A DNA stretch of 64,000 nucleotides. Source: Paratinospora sagittata (Eukaryota > Streptophyta > Magnoliopsida > Ranunculales > Menispermaceae). This document shows positions 11,767 through 24,743 of the stretch, in pieces (position 1 is the first letter of the stretch; each line of letters starts with the position of its first letter). Location: NCBI GenBank assembly GCA_035771175.1, contig CM069594.1:46572447-46636446 (forward strand). Direction: 5' to 3'. Under the pieces are notes generated by a model. The model was given only the letters and a program-made list of their open reading frames with translations, was not told the DNA's origin and did not search any database. Position numbers and translations under genes: made by a program.

Positions 11767-12946
11767 CTAGGTGTTAGTAGAAAATATTTCGATTAAGATA
11801 AGCTGGAAAAACTGTGTAAGGAGTGGAAAAATCGAGCAAGCAGAAGTACCCACATTTTTCTCGTTAGAAATATTAGATTTTTGTCTCAGACGTGGATAGC
11901 GTTCTGTTGGGTTGTGTATCATGTTCTCTATTGACAGATAGCAGGCTATAGCAGGTCGATATACACAAACCCGAGAGCTCGAGTTTTCCAAACTTTTTGA
12001 TAGCGTGTTATCAAGGCCTAAACCGCGCTAATGCCCATTTTACTAAAAATGGAAAGATCACGGCAACAGATTTATAGCGAGTTATCAAAGGGGATAGCGC
12101 GCTATAGACAATATTCCAGAAAAACAAATGTTTTATTATAAAACCCTACCAAGGTGGTATCAACACTGATAGCGCGCTGGTGCCTTCTGGAAAATTTTGC
12201 CAAACTGCTGGATAGCCTTATTTTTGAAAAATTAATATTTTGACAATCAAGAACCATTCCAATGACTCAAAACATTTTGGTATAAGATTAAAAACTTTTA
12301 AATACTTCAAAACTCGTTGAAATTATGATTAAAAGCTTTCAGAAAACATTTTTTCAAAATGAAATACTATATCGAAGTGATTTTCAAGACTTTCCAATTT
12401 TCAGAGTTTTAGTGCTGAGATTGAACGAGAGTAACCTACACACCAAAGATCAAACTAATGCATTAGACATGACATATGTCTTCGTTCTTCGAGCTTGATC
12501 TTTCTAGACTTCGAAAGCTATTGTTTGATGTGTTCTTGATGCAATACAGGTGATGTGTTCTTTTTTGATGTGTTATGTTACCGAGACCACTTCATCTACT
12601 TACAGTTTAAAACAATGGATAGCATCAGCAAATCTAAGCACCAAAGGGATAAAATGAAGAACTTACTGAACAATGACGTTATCATCAAGACAGATTGCAA
12701 TTTTGATTCAATTCGAATCTTGTTTTGGCAAATGCCAGAATCATTACTTTTTTCTCATGAAAAACTCTTTGGAAAGCTCAATCTAACTTGCAAAAATCGT
12801 GTGTGTTGTATTTTTGAAAATCAGAGGACGAGTGTTTTATAAAATTAGAAGTTGCGGGTTAAGGAGCAAGAGAGTACAAAATGATTTGAATTCAAAACAT
12901 TGTTTAATCTAAAGTTGTTTTGGGCGTGCGAGACAATGGGAATCAT
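11767..12946 (+). repeat. Array 2 monomer 6
   Basis: Private changes: 'ctaccaaggtggtatc', 'gatagcgcgctgg', 'aatacttcaaaactcg', 'tgttatgttacc'. Confidence 0.93.
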
Positions 12947-14126
12947 CTAGGTGGTAGTAGAAAATATTTCAATTAAGATAAGCTGGAAAAACTGTGTAAG
13001 GAGTAGAAAAATCGAGCAAGCAGAAGTACCCACATTTTTCTCGTTAGAAATATTAGATTTTTGTCTCAGACGTGGATAGCGTTCTGTTGGGTTGTGTATC
13101 ATGTTCTCTATTGACAGATAGCAGGCTATAGCAGGTCGATATACGCAAACCCGAGAGCTCGAGTTTTCCATACTTTTCGATAGCGTGTTATCAAGGCCTA
13201 AACCGCGCTAGTGCCCATTTTACTAAAAATCGAAAGATCACGGCAACAGATTTATAGCGAGTTATCAAAAGGGATAGCGCGCTATAGACAATTTTCCAGA
13301 AAAACAAATGTTTTATTATAGAACCCTATCAAGGTGCTATCAACACTGATAGTGCGCTGGTGCCTTTCGGAAAATTTTGCCAAACTGCTGGATAGCCTTA
13401 TTTTTGAAAAATTAATATTTTGACAATCAAGAACCATTCCAATGACTCAAAACATTTTGGTATAAGATTAAAAACTTTTAAATAATTCAAAACTCGTTGA
13501 AATTATGATTAAAAGCTTTCAGAAAACATTTTTTCAAAATGAAATACTATATCGAAGTGATTTTGAAGACTTTGCAATTTTCAGAGTTTTAGTGCTGAGA
13601 TTGAGCGAGAGTAACCTACACACCAAAGATCAAACTAATGCATTAGACGTGACATATGTCTTCATTCTTCGAGCTTGATCTTTCTAGACTTCGAAAGCTA
13701 TTGTTTGATGTGTTCTTGATGCAATACAGGTGATGTGTCCTTTTTTGATGTGTTATCTTACCGAGACCACTTCATCTACTTACAGTTTAAAACAATGGAT
13801 AGCATCAGCAAATCTAAGCACCAAAGGGATAAAATAAAGAACTTGCTGAACAATGACGTTATCATCAAGACAGATTGCAATTTTGATTCAATTCGAAGCT
13901 TGTTTTGGCAAATGCAAGAATCATTACTTTTTTCTCTTGAAAAACTCTTTGGAAAGCTCAATCTAACTTGCAAAAATCATGTGTGTTGTATTTTTGAAAA
14001 TCAGAGGACGAGTGTTTTGTAAAATTAGAAGTTGCGGGTTAAGGAGCAAGAGAGTACAAAATGATTTGAATTCAAAACATTGTTTAATCTAAAGTTGTTT
14101 TGGGCGTGCGAGACAATGGGAATCAT
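12947..14126 (+). repeat. Array 2 monomer 7, cassette position 1
   Basis: Markers: 'gtggtagtag', 'tacgcaaac', 'ttccatac', 'gcctttcgg', 'gatgtgtcc', 'aaaataaag'. Sister monomers start at 22386 and 35362. Confidence 0.94.
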
Positions 14127-15306
14127 CTAGGTGTTAGTAGAAAATATTTCAATTAAGATAAGCTGGAAAAACTGTGTAAGGAGTAGAAAAATCGAGCAAG
14201 CAGAAGTACCCACATTTTTCTCGTTAGAAATATTAGATTTTTGTCTCAGACGTGGATAGCGTTCTGTTGGGTTGTGTATCATGTTGTCTATTGACAGATA
14301 GCAGGTTATAGCAGGTCGATATACACAAACCCGAGAGCTCGAGTTTTCCAAACTTTTCGATAGCGTGTTATCAAGGCCTAAACCGCGCTAATGCCCATTT
14401 TACTAAAAATCGAAAGATCACGGCAACAGATTTATAGCGAGTTATCAAAAGGGATAGCGCGCTATAGACAATTTTCCAGAAAAACAAATGTTTTATTATA
14501 GGACCCTATCAAGGTGCTATCAACACTGATAGTGCGCTGGTGCCTTCTGGAAAATTTTGCCAAACTGCTGGATAGCCTTATTTTTGAAAAATTAATATTT
14601 TGACAATCAAGAACCATTCCAATGACTCAAAACATTTTGGTATAAGATTAAAAACTTTTAAATAATTCAAAACTCGTTGAAATTATGATTAAAAGCTTTC
14701 AGAAAACATTTTTTCAAAATGAAATACTATATCGAAGTGATTTCGAAGACTTTGCAATTTTCAGAGTTTTAGTGCTGAGATTGAACGAGAGTAACCTACA
14801 CACCAAAGATCAAACTAATGCATTAGACGTGACATATGTCTTCGTTCTTCGAGCTTGATCTTTCTAGACTTCGAAAGCTATTGTTTGATGTGTTCTTGAT
14901 GCAATACAGGTGATGTGTTCTTTTTTGATGTGTTATCTTACCGAGACCACTTCATCTACTTACAGTTTAAAACAATGGATAGCATCAGCAAATCTAAGCA
15001 CCAAAGGGATAAAATGAAGAACTTGCTGAACAATGACGTTATCATCAAGACAGATTGCAATTTTGATTAAATTCGAATCTTGTTTTGGCAAATGCAAGAA
15101 TCATTACTTTTTTCTCTTGAAAAACTCTTTGGAAAGCTCAATCTAACTTGCAAAAATCGTGTGTGTTGTATTTTTGAAAATCAGAGGACGAGTGTTTTAT
15201 AAAATTAGAAGTTGCGGGTTAAGGAGCAAGAGAGTACAAAATGATTTGAATTCAAAACATTGTTTAATCTAAAGTTGTTTTGGGCGTGCGAGACAATGGG
15301 AATCAT
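14127..15306 (+). repeat. Array 2 monomer 8, cassette position 2
   Basis: Markers: 'atgttgtcta', 'caggttata', 'aggaccc'. Sisters start at 23564 and 36541. First monomer with TAA at the 'gattaaattcg' site (15068-15070). Confidence 0.94.
15068..15070 (+). other. Recurrent TAA that closes the exon-like frame (first occurrence)
   Basis: A C-to-A change turns TCA (Ser) into TAA in 'gattaaattcg'. It is always in the sequence context 'attcgaatc', never with 'attcgaagc', so the nonsense allele spread by amplification of one monomer lineage from about 15 kb to 60 kb. Confidence 0.85.
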
Positions 15307-16486
15307 CTAGGTGTTAGTAGAAAATATTTCAATTAAGATAAGCTGGAAAAACTGTGTAAGGAGTAGAAAAATCGAGCAAGCAGAAGTACCCACATTTTTC
15401 TCGTTAGAAATATTAGATTTTTGTCTCAGACGTGGATAGCGTTCTGTTGGGTTGTGTATCATGTTCTCTATTGACAGATAGCAGGTTATAGCAGGTCGAT
15501 ATACACAAACCCGAGAGCTCGAGTTTGCCAAACTTTTCGATAGCGTGTTATCAAGGCCTAAACCGCGCTAATGCCCATTTTACTAAAAATCGAAAGATCA
15601 CGACAACAGATTTATAGCGAGTTATCAAAAGGGATAGCGCGCTATAGACAATTTTCCAGAAAAACAAATGTTTTATTATAGAACCCTATCAAGGTGCTAT
15701 CAACACTGATAGTGCGCTGGTGCCTTCTGGAAAATTTTGCCAAACTGCTGGATAGCCTTATTTTTGAAAAATTAATATTTTGACAATCAAGAACCATTCC
15801 AATGACTCAAAACATTTTGGTATAAGATTAAAAACTTTTAAATAATTCAAAACTCGTTGAAATTATGATTAAAAGCTTTCAGAAAACATTTTTTCAAAAT
15901 GAAATACTATATCGAAGTGATTTCGAAGACTTTGCAATTTTCAGAGTTTTAGTGCTGAGATTGAACGAGAGTAACCTACACACCAAAGATCAAACTAATG
16001 CATTAGACGTGACATATGTCTTCGTTCTTCGAGCTTGATCTTTCTAGACTTCGAAAGCTATTGTTTGATGTGTTCTTGATGCAATACAAGTGATGTGTTC
16101 TTTTTTGATGTGTTATCTTACCGAGACCACTTCATCTACTTACAGTTTAAAACAATGGATAGCATCAGCAAATCTAAGCACCAAAGGGATAAAATGAAGA
16201 ACTTGCTGAACAATGACGTTATCATCAAGACAGATTGCAATTTTGATTAAATTCGAATCTTGTTTTGGCAAATGCAAGAATCATTACTTTTTTCTCTTGA
16301 AAAACTCTTTGGAAAGCTCAATCTAACTTGCAAAAATCGTGTGTGTTGTATTTTTGAAAATCAGAGGACGAGTGTTTTATAAAATTAGAAGTTGCGGGTT
16401 AAGGAGCAAGAGAGTACAAAATGATTTGAATTCAAAACATTGTTTAATCTAAAGTTGTTTTGGGCGTGCGAGACAATGGGAATCAT
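15307..16486 (+). repeat. Array 2 monomer 9, cassette position 3
   Basis: Markers: 'caggttata', 'cacgacaac', 'gagtttgcc' (private), 'atacaagtg'. Related to 24744 and 37721. Confidence 0.93.
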
Positions 16487-17666
16487 CTAGGTGTTAGTTG
16501 AAAATATTTCAATTAAGATAAGCTGGAAAAACTGTGTAAGGAGTAGAAAAATCGAGCAAGCAGAAGTACCCACATTTTTCTCGTTAGAAATATTAGATTT
16601 TTGTCTCAGACGTGGATAGCGTTCTGTTGGGTTGTGTATCATGTTCCCTATTGACAGATAGCAGGTTATAGCAGGTCGATATACACAAACCCGAGAGCTC
16701 GAGTTTTCCAAACTTTTCGATAGCGTGTTATCAAGGCCTAAACCGCGCTAATGCCCATTTTACTAAAAATCGAAAGATCACGACAACAGATTTATAGCGA
16801 GTTATCAAAAGGGATAGCGCGCTATAGACAATTTTCCAGAAAAACAAATGTTTTATTATAGAACCCTATCAAGGTGCTATCAACACTGATAGTGCGCTGG
16901 TGCCTTCTGGAAAATTTTGCCAAACTGCTGGATAGCCTTATTTTTGAAAAATTAATATTTTGACAATCAAGAACCATTCCAATGACTCAAAACATTTTGG
17001 TATAAGATTAAAAACTTTTAAATAATTCAAAACTCGTTGAAATTATGATTAAAAGCTTTCAGAAAACATTTTTTCAAAATGAAATACTATATCGAAGTGA
17101 TTTCGAAGACTTTGCAATTTTCAGAGTTTTAGTGCTGAGATTGAACGAGAGTAACCTACACACCAAAGATCAAACTAATGCATTAGACGTGACATATGTC
17201 TTCGTTCTTCGAGCTTGATCTTTCTAGACTTCGAAAGCTATTGTTTGATGTGTTCTTGATGCAATACAAGTGATGTGTTCTTTTTTGATGTGTTATCTTA
17301 CCGAGACCACTTCATCTACTTACAGTTTAAAACAATGGATAGCATCAGCAAATCTAAGCACCAAAGGGATAAAATGAAGAACTTGCTGAACAATGACGTT
17401 ATCATCAAGACAGATTGCAATTTTGATTAAATTCGAATCTTGTTTTGGCAAATGCAAGAATCATTACTTTTTTCTCTTGAAAAACTCTTTGGAAAGCTCA
17501 ATCTAACTTGCAAAAATCGTGTGTGTTGTATTTTTGAAAATCAGAGGACGAGTGTTTTATAAAATTAGAAGTTGCGGGTTAAGGAGCAAGAGAGTACAAA
17601 ATGATTTGAATTCAAAACATTGTTTAATCTAAAGTTGTTTTGGGCGTGCGAGACAATGGGAATCAT
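16487..17666 (+). repeat. Array 2 monomer 10, 'gttagttg' subtype
   Basis: Markers: 'gttagttg', 'atgttcccta', 'cacgacaac', 'atacaagtg'. Nearly identical to the next monomer. Confidence 0.94.
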
Positions 17667-18845
17667 CTAGGTGTTAGTTGAAAATATTTCAATTAAGATA
17701 AGCTGGAAAAACTGTGTAAGGAGTAGAAAAATCGAGCAAGCAGAAGTACCCACATTTTTCTCGTTAGAAATATTAGATTTTTGTCTCAGACGTGGATAGC
17801 GTTCTGTTGGGTTGTGTATCATGTTCCCTATTGACAGATAGCAGGTTATAGCAGGTCGATATACACAAACCCGAGAGCTCGAGTTTTCCAAACTTTTCGA
17901 TAGCGTGTTATCAAGGCCTAAACCGCGCTAATGCCCATTTTACTAAAAATCGAAAGATCACGACAACAGATTTATAGCGAGTTATCAAAAGGGATAGCGC
18001 GCTATAGACAATTTTCCAGAAAAACAAATGTTTTATTATAGAACCCTATCAAGGTGCTATCAACACTGATAGTGCGCTGGTGCCTTCTGGAAAATTTTGC
18101 CAAACTGCTGGATAGCCTTATTTTTTAAAAATTAATATTTTGACAATCAAGAACCATTCCAATGACTCAAAACATTTTGGTATAAGTTAAAAACTTTTAA
18201 ATAATTCAAAACTCGTTGAAATTATGATTAAAAGCTTTCAGAAAACATTTTTTCAAAATGAAATACTATATCGAAGTGATTTCGAAGACTTTGCAATTTT
18301 CAGAGTTTTAGTGCTGAGATTGAACGAGAGTAACCTACACACCAAAGATCAAACTAATGCATTAGACGTGACATATGTCTTCGTTCTTCGAGCTTGATCT
18401 TTCTAGACTTCGAAAGCTATTGTTTGATGTGTTCTTGATGCAATACAGGTGATGTGTTCTTTTTTGATGTGTTATCTTACCGAGACCACTTCATCTACTT
18501 ACAGTTTAAAACAATGGATAGCATCAGCAAATCTAAGCACCAAAGGGATAAAATGAAGAACTTGCTGAACAATGACGTTATCATCAAGACAGATTGCAAT
18601 TTTGATTAAATTCGAATCTTGTTTTGGCAAATGCAAGAATCATTACTTTTTTCTCTTGAAAAACTCTTTGGAAAGCTCAATCTAACTTGCAAAAATCGTG
18701 TGTGTTGTATTTTTGAAAATCAGAGGACGAGTGTTTTATAAAATTAGAAGTTGCGGGTTAAGGAGCAAGAGAGTACAAAATGATTTGAATTCAAAACATT
18801 GTTTAATCTAAAGTTGTTTTGGGCGTGCGAGACAATGGGAATCAT
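17667..18845 (+). repeat. Array 2 monomer 11, 'gttagttg' subtype (1179 bp)
   Basis: As monomer 10, plus 'ttttttaaaaatt' near 18121 and a private 1-bp deletion ('tataagttaaaaac' near 18187). Sisters at 31822 and 38901 lack that deletion. Confidence 0.94.
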
Positions 18846-20025
18846 CTAGGTGTTAGTAGAAAATATTTCAATTAAGATAAGCTGGAAAAACTGTGTAAGG
18901 AGTAGAAAAATCGAGCAAGCAGAAGTACCCACATTTTTCTCGTTAGAAATATTAGATTTTTGTCTAAGACGTGGATAGCGTTCTGTTGGGTTGTGTATCA
19001 TGTTCTCTATTGACAGATAGCAGGCTATAGCAGGTCGATATACACAAACCCGAGAGCTCGAGTTTTCCAAACTTTTCGATAGCGTGTTATCAAGGCCTAA
19101 ACCGCGCTAATGCCCATTTTACTAAAAATGGAAAGATCACGGCAACAGATTTATAGCGAGTTATCAAAAGGGATAGCGCGCTATAGACAATTTTCCAGAA
19201 AAACAAATGTTTTATTATAGAACCCTATCAAGGTGCTATCAACACTGATAGTGCGCTGGTGCCTTCTGGAAAATTTTGCCAAACTGCTGGATAGCCTTAT
19301 TTTTGAAAAATTAATATTTTGACAATCAAGAACCATTCCAATGACTCAAAACATTTTGGTATAAGATTAAAAACTTTTAAATAATTCAAAACTCGTTGAA
19401 ATTATGATTAAAAGCTTTCAGAAAACATTTTTTCAAAATGAAATACTATATCGAAGTGATTTCGAAGACTTTGCAATTTTCAGAGTTTTAGTGCTGAGAT
19501 TGAACGAGAGTAACCTACACACCAAAGATCAAACTAATGCATTAGACGTGACATATGTCTTCGTTCTTCGAGCTTGATCTTTCTAGACTTCGAAAGCTAT
19601 TGTTTGATGTGTTCTTGATGCAATACAGGTGATGTGTTCTTTTTTGATGTGTTATCTTACCGAGACCACTTCATCTACTTACAGTTTAAAACAATGGATA
19701 GCATCAGCAAATCAAAGCACCAAAGGGATAAAATGAAGAACTTGCTGAACAATGACGTTATCATCAAGACAGATTGCAATTTTGATTAAATTCGAATCTT
19801 GTTTTGGCAAATGAAAGAATCATTACTTTTTTCTCTTGAAAAACTCTTTGGAAAGCTCAATCTAACTTGCAAAAATCGTGTGTGCTGTATTTTTGAAAAT
19901 CAGAGGACGAGTGTTTTATAAAATTAGAAGTTGCGGGTTAAGGAGCAAGAGAGTACAAAATGATTTGAATTCAAAACATTGTTTAATCTAAAGTTGTTTT
20001 GGGCGTGCGAGACAATGGGAATCAT
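18846..20025 (+). repeat. Array 2 monomer 12
   Basis: Markers: 'tctaagacg', 'aatcaaagcacc', 'caaatgaaagaatc', 'gtgtgctgt'. Sister starts at 33002. Confidence 0.94.
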
Positions 20026-21205
20026 CTAGGTGTTAGTAGAAAATATTTCAATTAAGATAAGCTGGAAAAACTGTGTAAGGAGTAGAAAAATCGAGCAAGC
20101 AGAAGTACCCACATTTTTCTCGTTAGAAATATTAGATTTTTGTCTCAGACGTGGATAGCGTTCTGTTGGGTTGTGTATCATGTTCTCTATTGACAGATAG
20201 CAGGCTATAGCAGGTCGATATACACAAACCCGAGAGCTCGAGTTTTCCAAACTTTTCGATAGCGTGTTATCAAGGCCTAAACCGCGCTAATGACCATTTT
20301 ACTAAAAATGGAAAGATCACGGCAACAGATTTATAGCGAGTTATCAAAGGGGATAGCGCGCTATAGACAATTTTCCAGAAAAACAAATGTTTTATTATAG
20401 AACCCTATCAAGGTGCTATCAACACTGATAGTGCGCTGGTGCCTTCTGGAAGATTTTACCAAACTGCTGGATAACCTTATTTTTGAAAAATTAATATTTT
20501 GACAATCAAGAACCATTCCAATGACTCAAAACATTTTGGTATAAGATTAAAAACTTTTAAATAAATCAAAACTCGTTAAAATTGTGATTAAAAGCTTTCA
20601 GAAAACATTTTTTCAAAATGAAATACTATATCGAAGTGATTTCGAAGACTTTGCAATTTTCAGAGTTTTAGTGCTGAGATTGAACGAGAGTAACCTACAC
20701 ACCAAAGATCAAACTAATGCATTAGACGTGACATATGTCTTCGTTCTTCGAGCTTGATCTTTCTAGACTTCGAAAGCTACTGTTTGATGTGTTCTTGATG
20801 CAATACAGGTGATGTGTTCTTTTTTGATGTGTTATCTTACCGAGACCACTTCATCTACTTACAGTTTAAAACAATGGAGAGCATCAGCAAATCTAAGCAC
20901 CAAAGGGATAAAATGAAGAACTTGCTGAACAATGACGTTATCATCAAGACAGATTGCAATTTTGATTCAATTCGAAGCTTGTTTTGGCAAATGCAAGAAT
21001 CATTACTTTTTTCTCTTGAAAAACTCTTTGGAAAGCTCAATCTAACTTGCAAAAATCGTGTGTGTTGTATTTTTGAAAATCAGAGGACGACTGTTTTATA
21101 AAATTAGAAGTTGCGGGTTAAGGAGCAAGAGAGTACAAAATGATTTGAATTCAAAACATTGTTTAATCTAAAGTTGTTTTGGGCGTGCGAGATAATGGGA
21201 ATCAT
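20026..21205 (+). repeat. Array 2 monomer 13
   Basis: Markers: 'atgaccatt', 'ggaagattttacc', 'ggataacc', 'gttaaaattgtg', 'agctactg', 'acaatggagagc', 'acgactg'. Sister starts at 34182. Confidence 0.94.
20814..21101 (+). pseudogene. Exon-like open frame within the monomer (best-preserved form, 95 codons)
   Basis: The longest recurring plus-strand frame: GTG at 20814, or an ATG at codon 21 in a good eukaryotic context (AACAATGG), ending in TAA. From that ATG the translation is a basic, mixed-composition 75-residue stretch (MESISKSKHQRDKMKNLL at the start, then NCNFDSIRSLF-like text, two adjacent Cys near the end). No domain or signal peptide is recognised. 'tacttacag' just upstream resembles a 3' splice site, so a captured exon fragment is possible. 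Against function: about 23 of 50 array 2 copies carry TAA at 'gattaaattcg', others carry TGA, TAA or frameshifts, and array 1 copies lack the ATG and are closed by stops. I treat it as a fossil or chance frame. Confidence 0.3.
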
Positions 21206-22385
21206 CTAGGTGGTAGTAGAAAATATTTCAATTAAGATAAGCTGGAAAAACTGTGTAAGGAGTAGAAAAATCGAGCAAGCAGAAGTACCCACATTTTTCT
21301 CGTTAGAAATATTAGATTTTTGTCTCAGACGTGGATAGCGTTCTGTTGGGTTGTGTATCATGTTCTCTATTGACAGATAGCAGGCTATAGCAGGTCGATA
21401 TACACAAACCCGAGAGCTCGAGTTTTCCAAACTTTTCGATAGCGTGTTATCAAGGCCTAAACCGCGCTAATGACCATTTTACTAAAAATGGAAAGATCAC
21501 GGCAACAGATTTATAGCGAGTTATCAAAGGGGATAGCGCGCTATAGACAATTTTCCAGAAAAACAAATGTTTTATTATAGAACCCTATCAAGGTGCTATC
21601 AACACTGATAGTGCGCTGGTGCCTTCTGGAAAATTTTGCCAAACTGCTGGATAGCCTTATTTTTGAAAAATTAATATTTTGACAATCAAGAACCATTCCA
21701 ATGACTCAAAACATTTTGGTATAAGATTAAAAACTTTTAAATAATTCAAAACTCGTTGAAATTATGATTAAAAGCTTTCAGAAAACATTTTTTCAAAATG
21801 AAATACTATATCGAAGTGATTTCGAAGACTTTGCAATTTTCAGAGTTTTAGTGCTGAGATTGAACGAGAGTAACCTACACACCAAAGATCAAACTAATGC
21901 ATTAGACGTGACATATGTCTTCGTTCTTCGAGCTTGATCTTTCTAGACTTCGAAAGCTACTGTTTGATGTGTTCTTGATGCAATACAGGTGATGTGTTCT
22001 TTTTTGATGTGTTATCTTACTGAGACCACTTCATCTACTTACAGTTTAAAACAATGGAGAGCATCAGCAAATCTAAGCACCAAAGGGATAAAATGAAGAA
22101 CTTGCTGAACAATGACGTTATCATCAAGACAGATTGCAATTTTGATTCAATTCGAAGCTTGTTTTGGCAAATGCAAGAATCATTACTTTTTTCTCTTGAA
22201 AAACTCTTTGGAAAGCTCAATCTAACTTGCAAAAATCGTGTGTGTTGTATTTTTGAAAATCAGAGGACGACTGTTTTATAAAATTAGAAGTTGCGGGTTA
22301 AGGAGCAAGAGAGTACAAAATGATTTGAATTCAAAACATTGTTTAATCTAAAGTTGTTTTGGGCGTGCGAGATAAGGGGAATCAT
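21206..22385 (+). repeat. Array 2 monomer 14, no counterpart in the second block copy
   Basis: Combines 'gtggtagtag' (type of 22386) with 'atgaccatt' and 'agctactg' (type of 20026). 'cttactgag' puts a TGA in the plus-strand frame. Confidence 0.93.
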
Positions 22386-23563
22386 CTAGGTGGTAGTAGA
22401 AAATATTTCAATTAAGATAAGCTGGAAAAACTGTGTAAGGAGTAGAAAAGTCGAGCAAGCAGAAGTACCCACATTTTTCTCGTTAGAAATATTAGATTTT
22501 TGTCTCAGACGTGGATAGCGTTCTGTTGGGTTGTGTATCATGTTCTCTATTGACAGATAGCAGGCTATAGCAGGTCGATATACGCAAACCCGAGAGCTCG
22601 AGTTTTCCATACTTTTCGATAGCGTGTTATCAAGGCCTAAACCGCGCTAATGCCCATTTTACTAAAAATCGAAAGATCACGGCAACAGATTTATAGCGAG
22701 TTATCAAAAGGGATAGCGCGCTATAGACAATTTTCCAGAAAAACAAATGTTTTATTATAGAACCCTATCAAGGTGCTATCAACACTGATGGTGCGCTGGT
22801 GCCTTTCGGAAAATTTTGCCAAACTGCTGGATAGCCTTATTTTTGAAAAATTAATATTTTGACAATCAAGAACCATTCCAATGACTCAAAACATTTTGGT
22901 ATAAGATTAAAAACTTTTAAATAATTCAAAACTCGTTGAAATTATGATTAAAAGCTTTCAGAAAACATTTTTTCAAAATGAAATACTATATCGAAGTGAT
23001 TTTGAAGACTTTCAATTTTCAGAGTTTTAGTGCTGAGATTGAGCGAGAGTAACCTACACACCAAAGATCAAACTAATGCATTAGACGTGACATATGTCTT
23101 CGTTCTTCGAGCTTGATCTTTCTAAACTTCGAAAGCTATTGTTTGATGTGTTCTTGATGCAATACAGGTGATGTGTCCTTTTTTGATGTGTTATCTTACC
23201 GAGACCACTTCATCTACTTACAGTTTAAAACAATGGATAGCATCAGCAATCTAAGCACCAAAGGGATAAAATAAAGAACTTGCTGAACAATGACGTTATC
23301 ATCCAGACAGATTGCAATTTTGATTCAATTCGAAGCTTGTTTTGGCAAATGCAAGAATCATTACTTTTTTCTCTTGAAAAACTCTTTGGAAAGCTCAATC
23401 TAACTTGCAAAAATCATGTGTGTTGTATTTTTGAAAATCAGAGGACGAGTGTTTTGTAAAATTAGAAGTTGCGGGTTAAGGAGCAAGAGAGTACAAAATG
23501 ATTTGAATTCAAAACATTGTTTAATCTAAAGTTGTTTTGGGCGTGCGAGACAATGGGAATCAT
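22386..23563 (+). repeat. Array 2 monomer 15, cassette position 1 (1178 bp)
   Basis: Markers: 'aaaagtcgag', 'tacgcaaac', 'ttccatac', 'actgatggtgcg', 'gcctttcgg', 'gactttcaatttt' (1-bp deletion), 'ttctaaacttc', 'gatgtgtcc', 'atccagaca'. A second, private deletion is 'agcatcagcaatc'. Sister at 35362. Confidence 0.94.
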
Positions 23564-24743
23564 CTAGGTGTTAGTAGAAAATATTTCAATTAAGATAAGC
23601 TGGAAAAACTGTGTAAGGAGTAGAAAAATCGAGCAAGCAGAAGTACCCACATTTTTCTCGTTAGAAATATTAGATTTTTGTCTCAGACGTGGATAGCGTT
23701 CTGTTGGGTTGTGTATCATGTTGTCTATTGACAGATAGCAGGTTATAGCAGGTCGATATACCCAAACCCGAGAGCTCGAGTTTTCCAAACTTTTCGATAG
23801 CGTGTTATCAAGGCCTAAACCGCGCTAATGCCCATTTTACTAAATATCGAAAGATCACGGCAACAGATTTATAGCGAGTTATCAAAAGGGATAGCGCGCT
23901 ATAGACAATTTTCCAGAAAAACAAATGTTTTATTATAGGACCCTATCAAGGTGCTATCAACACTGATAGTGCGCTGGTGCCTTCTGGAAAATTTTGCCAA
24001 ACTGCTGGATAGCCTTATTTTTGAAAAATTAATATTTTGACAATCAAGAACCATTCCAATGACTCAAAACATTTTGGTATAAGATTAAAAACTTTTAAAT
24101 AATTCAAAACTCGTTGAAATTATGATTAAAAGCTTTCAGAAAACATTTTTTCAAAATGAAATACTATATCGAAGTGATTTCGAAGACTTTGCAATTTTCA
24201 GAGTTTTAGTGCTGAGATTGAACGAGAGTAACCTACACACCAAAGATCAAACTAATGCATTAGACGTGACATATGTCTTCGTTCTTCGAGCTTGATCTTT
24301 CTAGACTTCGAAAGCTATTGTTTGATGTGTTCTTGATGCAATACAGGTGATGTGTTCTTTTTTGATGTGTTATCTTACCGAGACCACTTCATCTACTTAC
24401 AGTTTAAAACAATGGATAGCATCAGCAAATCTAAGCACCAAAGGGATAAAATGAAGAACTTGCTGAACAATGACGTTATCATCAAGACAGATTGCAATTT
24501 TGATTAAATTCGAATCTTGTTTTGGCAAATGCAAGAATCATTACTTTTTTCTCTTGAAAAACTCTTTGGAAAGCTCAATCTAACTTGCAAAAATCGTGTG
24601 CGGTGTATTTTTGAAAATCAGAGGACGAGTGTTTTATAAAATTAGAAGTTGCGGGTTAAGGAGCAAGAGAGTACAAAATGATTTGAATTCAAAACATTGA
24701 TTAATCTAAAGTTGTTTTGGGCGTGCGAGACAATGGGAATCAT
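23564..24743 (+). repeat. Array 2 monomer 16, cassette position 2
   Basis: Markers: 'atgttgtcta', 'tatacccaaac', 'aaatatcg', 'aggaccc', 'gtgtgcggtg', 'cattgatta'. Sister at 36541. Confidence 0.94.

Larger units (their letters stand above)
5244..12946 (+). repeat. Dimeric HOR zone of array 2 (2360 bp)
   Basis: Two monomer subtypes alternate. One has 'attttctcaaaatg' with 'gattttcaagactttcc'; the other has 'attttttcaaaatg' with 'gattttgaagactttgc'. The 2360-bp period is very clear from 5244 to about 10.5 kb, with only scattered SNPs between repeats (for example 'aaaatgagg' at about 6750 against 'aaaatgaag' at about 9110). It weakens in the next two monomers, which mix markers of both types. 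Confidence 0.9.
16950..20850 (+). repeat. Duplicated block P, copy 1 (~3.3 monomers)
   Basis: Subtype order tail of 16487, 17667, 18846, 20026 recurs 14155-14156 bp (12 monomers) to the right, with shared rare markers 'atacaagtg', 'ttttttaaaa', 'tctaagacg' and 'ggaagattttacc'. Edges are approximate. Confidence 0.82.
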
